Assembly (NCBI GenBank): GCA_026982585.1
Contig: JALSGW010000103.1
Coordinates: 1-25,337 of the forward strand
Length of the DNA stretch: 25,337 nucleotides
Source: Alphaproteobacteria bacterium
GTDB taxonomy: Bacteria; Pseudomonadota; Alphaproteobacteria; Geminicoccales; Geminicoccaceae
Reading direction: 5' to 3'
A program made the translations under genes and the position numbers. The notes under the pieces are model-generated. The model was not told the origin of the DNA and did no database searches. It saw nothing but the letters and a program-made list of their open reading frames with translations. Of the stretch, positions 22,244 to 25,337 are shown piece after piece. Each line of letters begins with the position of its first letter. Within the stretch, counting starts at the first letter, position 1.

Positions 22244-23538
22244 CGCGGCGTCTCCCCCACTCCCACAAGCTCGCAATCCAAACCCACCACCGGCACCGCC
22301 TCGGGGAGGGGCAGGGCGATGTTGCGCTTGCCCCGGATGACCAGCTCCGCCTGGGCGAGGAAGGGAGCCGGATCGTCGATGAGACGGCCGAACAGCACGC
22401 CAGGCTCCGCCGGCCCCCGGCTGCGGTCGGCGCCGATCAGGCGGGCGGGATCGACATCGGGATCGTAGATGCAGAGCTCGTAGCCGCAGGCCAACAGCCG
22501 CTCGGCCAGGTCGAGAAGCGGGCTGTTGCGCAGGTCGCCGGTGCCTGGCTTGAAGGAGAGGCCGAGCTGGAGGATGGAGGCCGGCGGCGGGATGCGGGCG
22601 CGGATCTGCGCCACCAGCCAGTCCAGATGGCGGGCGTTGCTCTCCCGCACCCCGGCGAGCAGAGGGGCGGGAAGGCCGAGCCGCTCGGCACTGACGATCA
22701 GGGCCTGGAGATCCTTGGGCAGGCAGGGGCCGCCGAAGGGGGCGCCCGGATGCAGGTAGGCGGTGGAGATGTTGAGCCGGGTATCCGCGAGCAGGGGGGC
22801 GAGCAGCGCCTGGGGATCGACGCCCTGGCTTGCGGCGATGCGCGCCGTCTCGTTGGCAAAGGCGACCTTGAGGGCGTGGAAGGCGTTGTCGGCGAGCTTG
22901 ACCAGCTCGGCGGCCCGGAACGGAAGCTCGAAGCGGGGTGCGCCGGCTGCGGCCACCCCCGGCAGGGATCGGGCGATGCCGGGCGCCCGCTCGCCCAGCA
23001 CCACCTTCGGGGGACAGCGGAAATCCGCAACCGCCGACCCCTCGCGCAGGAATTCCGGATAATAGACCACCTCATAACGGCGCCCGGGCGGCTCGCCGAG
23101 CTCCTCGCCCAAAAGCGGAAGGATCCGCTCCTCCATGGTGCCGGGCATCACCGTGCTGCGGTAGACGAGCCACAACGGACGCTCCCGCGCGGGCGCCGCG
23201 CGCAGCGCCCGGGCCAGCGTCCGGCTCGCCTCGAGCAGCCGCGACAGGTCGAGCGCTCCCCCGGGCCCCGCAGGGGTGCCCACGCACACCCACACCACAT
23301 CCAGATCCGCAATATGGGGCCCGATCTCGGAGCAGACCGTCAGCCGTCCCCTGCGCAGGCCGGCGCAAAGCCGCTCCTCCACCCCGGGCTCCGCCACCGG
23401 CGCACGCCCCTCAGCCAGAGCGGCCACCTTCTCGGGCCGCACGTCCACCGCCACCACCCGGTGTCCGTCCTCGAGCAGACAGGCCGCCGCCGTGCTGCCG
23501 ACGTAGCCGAGACCGAGAATGCCGACGCCGAGCGCCAT
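22240..23538 (-). CDS. Nucleotide-sugar dehydrogenase (UDP-glucose/GDP-mannose 6-dehydrogenase family)
   Basis: A 432-residue protein of the UDP-glucose/GDP-mannose dehydrogenase family, which oxidises the sugar C6 alcohol to a uronic acid with two NAD+. GLGYVG (9-14) is the NAD loop, VCVGTP (84-89) and PEFLREG (161-167) follow, Lys214 and Asn218 lie in ELVKLADN, and the catalytic Cys272 is in GGPCLPKD. LSFKPGTGDLRNSP marks the C-terminal domain. Several segments (KLADNAFHALK, YLHPGAPFGGPCLPKD) resemble AlgD, so GDP-mannose is as likely as UDP-glucose. The ATG at 23538 is chosen at the start of the Rossmann fold; the frame remains open upstream. It is the first gene of the minus-strand glycan run and supplies its sugar acid donor. 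Confidence 0.88.
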   Translation of the reverse strand: MALGVGILGLGYVGSTAAACLLEDGHRVVAVDVRPEKVAALAEGRAPVAEPGVEERLCAGLRRGRLTVCSEIGPHIADLDVVWVCVGTPAGPGGALDLSRLLEASRTLARALRAAPARERPLWLVYRSTVMPGTMEERILPLLGEELGEPPGRRYEVVYYPEFLREGSAVADFRCPPKVVLGERAPGIARSLPGVAAAGAPRFELPFRAAELVKLADNAFHALKVAFANETARIAASQGVDPQALLAPLLADTRLNISTAYLHPGAPFGGPCLPKDLQALIVSAERLGLPAPLLAGVRESNARHLDWLVAQIRARIPPPASILQLGLSFKPGTGDLRNSPLLDLAERLLACGYELCIYDPDVDPARLIGADRSRGPAEPGVLFGRLIDDPAPFLAQAELVIRGKRNIALPLPEAVPVVGLDCELVGVGETPR

Positions 23539-23621
23539 CCGTGCCCGTTCCCCGTCCACCTCCGCTTCCCTTAGGCAGGACCCGCCGCCGCGGCCAGCGC
23601 AAAACACCGCCGCACGCATCC

Positions 23622-23635
23622 CGGGACGAGTCCCG
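23622..23635. promoter_or_regulatory. Palindrome in the divergent intergenic region
   Basis: CGGGAC-GA-GTCCCG is a perfect 6+6 dyad in the 222-base region between the divergent nucleotide-sugar dehydrogenase and dihydropteroate synthase genes. It could be an operator. No convincing promoter hexamers were seen around it, so this is weak. Confidence 0.25.
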
Positions 23636-23760
23636 CAAGGAGGGGAGCCTCGCCGGGCGGAACACCGCCGAGCGAAACGCGCCCCGCTCCCGGCTCGACA
23701 GCATCCGGGCTTGCGCGCACATTGCCGCTGCGGCCGATCTGGAGGAAGGGAGGGGAGCGG

Positions 23761-24639
23761 ATGAGCGCTTCCGCCGCCGTCCTGGCAGGGCACCGTCTCG
23801 CCCGCTGGCTCGGAACGCCCGCCCCCTGGATCGTGGGCGTGCTCAACGTCACCCCCGACAGTTTCGCCGACGGCGGCCGCTTCCTGGCTCCCGAACGGGC
23901 GCGGCACAGGGCCGAAGAAATGATCCAAGAAGGGGCGACGGTGGTGGAGGTGGGCGGGGAGTCGACGGCCCCCGGGAGCCGCCCGCTGGATGCCGACACC
24001 GAGTGGCGGCGGATCGCTCCGGTGCTCGAGGCCCTCGCGGGGCGCCTGCCGCTCGCGGTGGACACCTACCACGCCGCCACCGCCGCCCGGGCGCTGGCGC
24101 TCGGGGTGGGGATGATCAACGACGTCTCGGCCCTGCGCGCGGATCCCGCGATGGCGGAGGTGGTGGCGGCGAGCGAGGCGGTGCTGGTGCTCATGCACGC
24201 CAAGGACGCGCCCCTCCCGCATGTGAGCGCGCGGCCGCGCCAGTATCGGGATCTGGTGAACGAGGTGGCGGACTTCCTGCTCGAGCGCGCCCAGGCGGCC
24301 GTGCGCGCCGGCATCGGCGCCGAGCGCATCGTCCTGGATCCGGGCTGGGGACGCTTTTTGAGCCTCGATCCCGAGCCCAGCTGGGAGCTCCTGCGCGCCT
24401 TCGCGAGCCTGGCAGCGCGCCTCCATCCCTTCCCGGTGATGGTGGCGGTCTCGCGCAAGGGGTTCCTGCCCGCTCCCCTGGAGGAACGGGATCCGCTCTC
24501 GCAGCTGGCGGCGCTGCACGCGCTCGAGCACGGTGCGGCGCTCGTGCGCACCCACCACGTGCGGATGATGCGGCAGTTCCTCGAGGTCTGGCGCAAACTC
24601 GGCCGGCTGCCGCCGGCGCCGGATTCCGTCCGCACATGA
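23761..24639 (+). CDS. folP: Dihydropteroate synthase, divergent
   Basis: A 292-residue pterin-binding TIM barrel that should join p-aminobenzoate to the dihydropterin diphosphate in folate synthesis. Kept residues: Asn29 (LNVTPDSFADGG), GGESTAPGS (65-73), Asp101 (VDTYH), Asn120 (INDVSA), Asp193 (LDPGWG), Lys233 (SRKG) and Arg263/His265 (VRTHH). Two places differ from usual bacterial FolP: the DPGFGFGK loop reads DPGWGRFL, and RKSF reads RKGF. The ATG at 23761 follows GGGAGGGGAG. It stands alone, without glmM, ftsH or other folate genes beside it. It may be the housekeeping folP in a divergent form or a second DHPS-like enzyme. Confidence 0.8.
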   Translation: MSASAAVLAGHRLARWLGTPAPWIVGVLNVTPDSFADGGRFLAPERARHRAEEMIQEGATVVEVGGESTAPGSRPLDADTEWRRIAPVLEALAGRLPLAVDTYHAATAARALALGVGMINDVSALRADPAMAEVVAASEAVLVLMHAKDAPLPHVSARPRQYRDLVNEVADFLLERAQAAVRAGIGAERIVLDPGWGRFLSLDPEPSWELLRAFASLAARLHPFPVMVAVSRKGFLPAPLEERDPLSQLAALHALEHGAALVRTHHVRMMRQFLEVWRKLGRLPPAPDSVRT

Positions 24640-24936
24640 AGCCCGTGCCGCAGCGAGCCGGATCCGCCATCCGCATCCCAAAGCGGCAGCGCGAGGCACC
24701 CGGCCCGGACCTGCGGCCCGGGCGGCCGGTCGCGCTGCCGACCGCGAGGGGACCGGCGGCGTGCGGAGACAACCGGGGATGCGGCACTGGGGCGGACCAT
24801 CGTCGAGCCGGCCGGTCGTTGGATTTTCCATAAGATGCCTTCCCAATAACGAGTCCCTTTCCCGCAGCCGACACGCTTGCCTCCCCTCGAGCGGGTTCGT
24901 ATCACGACCCCGGTGCGGGCCAGGGAGGCAGCGGAG
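24640..24936. other. 297-base intergenic region with long hairpin at 24684-24740
   Basis: CGGCAGCGCGA (24684-24694) pairs perfectly with TCGCGCTGCCG (24730-24740), and CCGGCC (24700-24705) with GGCCGG (24724-24729) inside it, so a long two-step stem is possible. No U-tract follows, so it may be a terminator-like structure of folP or a leader element of trpB2. An A/T-richer patch with TAAGAT at 24831-24836 could hold a -10, but I found no -35 at the right distance. GGGAGG (24923-24928) is the trpB2 ribosome binding site. Confidence 0.45.
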
Positions 24937-25337
24937 ATGGAATCCACCACCTATCTCCTCGCAGACGGGCGGATTCCCGAACACTGGTACAACATCCTCG
25001 CCGACCTGCCGCAGCCGCCGCCGCCACCGCTCGACCCCCGCAGCGGAAAGCCCCTCGCCCCCGAGGCCCTGGCACCCCTCTTCCCCCAGGCCCTGATCGC
25101 CCAGGAGGCGGCCGGGGAGCGATGGATCGCGATCCCGGAGGAGGTCCGCAACATCTACCGCCTGTGGCGGCCAACACCGCTCTACCGCGCCCGCAGGCTC
25201 GAACAGAAGCTCGGCACCCCGGCCCGGATCTACTACAAATACGAGGGCGTGAGCCCCACCGGCTCCCACAAGCCCAACACCGCCGTCGCCCAAGCCTACT
25301 ACAACAAGAGCGAGGGTGTCCGCCGGCTCACCACCGA
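24937..25337 (+). CDS. trpB: TrpB2-type tryptophan synthase beta chain, N-terminal part
   Basis: The frame runs off the window end after 133 residues. IPEHWYNILADLP (13-25), the long N-terminal lead, PEEVRNIYRLWRPTPLYRA and YYKYEGVSPTGSHKPNTA are typical of TrpB2 rather than classical TrpB1. Lys112 in GSHKPN is the PLP-binding lysine. The enzyme condenses indole with serine to tryptophan, usually without TrpA nearby, and may salvage indole. GGGAGG and GGAG precede the ATG. No trp genes are seen upstream. The Ala/Pro-rich PQPPPPPL stretch near residue 25 is a local oddity. The remainder of the gene is outside the window. Confidence 0.88.
   Translation, partial: MESTTYLLADGRIPEHWYNILADLPQPPPPPLDPRSGKPLAPEALAPLFPQALIAQEAAGERWIAIPEEVRNIYRLWRPTPLYRARRLEQKLGTPARIYYKYEGVSPTGSHKPNTAVAQAYYNKSEGVRRLTT

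Noticed and set aside
24814..24860. Promoter for trpB2 around TTGGAT/TAAGAT
   Set aside because: The two elements are too close together (TTGGAT lies about 7 bases before TAAGAT), and no properly spaced partner was found.

Overview
The window is a stretch of very GC-rich bacterial chromosome (roughly 70% G+C by eye, strong G/C bias at third codon positions). It has tightly packed operons with ATGA/GTGA overlaps and strong GGGAGG-type ribosome binding sites. Periplasmic c-type cytochromes, PQQ-type sugar dehydrogenases, a type I isopentenyl-diphosphate isomerase and a TrpB2-type tryptophan synthase beta chain fit a Gram-negative proteobacterium, perhaps a high-GC gammaproteobacterium. The taxon is a guess. 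No tRNA, rRNA, CRISPR array, IS element or phage gene was seen.

Layout. (1) 1-641: the tail of a class IV aminotransferase and an exported DUF411 metal-binding protein. (2) 657-5113, minus strand: a compact operon with three different sulfotransferases, a methyltransferase/P-loop fusion and a tiny membrane protein, probably for sulfated or methylated surface glycans or lipids. (3) 5220-6811, plus: a PcaD-like alpha/beta hydrolase and an AhpD-like CxxC protein, the latter behind a good sigma70-type promoter. (4) 7276-19464, plus: the main feature, an ebo-type gene cluster with all six recognised families. The order is eboF-like phosphodiesterase, [sugar dehydrogenase 1, cytochrome c 1], idi, eboD, eboE, eboC, [sugar dehydrogenase 2, cytochrome c 2], eboA, eboB, and an MDR-family reductase. 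A probable terminator follows at about 19478. (5) 19544-23538, minus: a nucleotide-sugar dehydrogenase, a GT2 glycosyltransferase with a striking AT-rich internal segment, a YdjC/HpnK-type deacetylase, and a membrane-anchored GtrB/DPM1-like glycosyltransferase. (6) 23761 to the end, plus: a divergent dihydropteroate synthase and the start of trpB2.

How the parts may work together. The ebo families are a sugar-phosphate cyclase (EboD), a xylose-isomerase-like TIM barrel (EboE), a UbiA prenyltransferase (EboC), a TatD-like hydrolase (EboB), an alkaline-phosphatase-superfamily enzyme (EboF) and EboA. They have been proposed to make or handle a prenylated, cyclitol-like small molecule. Here the set is joined by idi (prenyl donor supply), a soluble reductase, and two exported dehydrogenase plus cytochrome c modules placed inside the cluster. 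The simplest reading is a cytosolic/membrane pathway whose product or intermediate is oxidised in the periplasm, with electrons passing to dedicated cytochromes c. This redox-extended ebo locus is the best candidate for an undescribed system in the window; its product is unknown.
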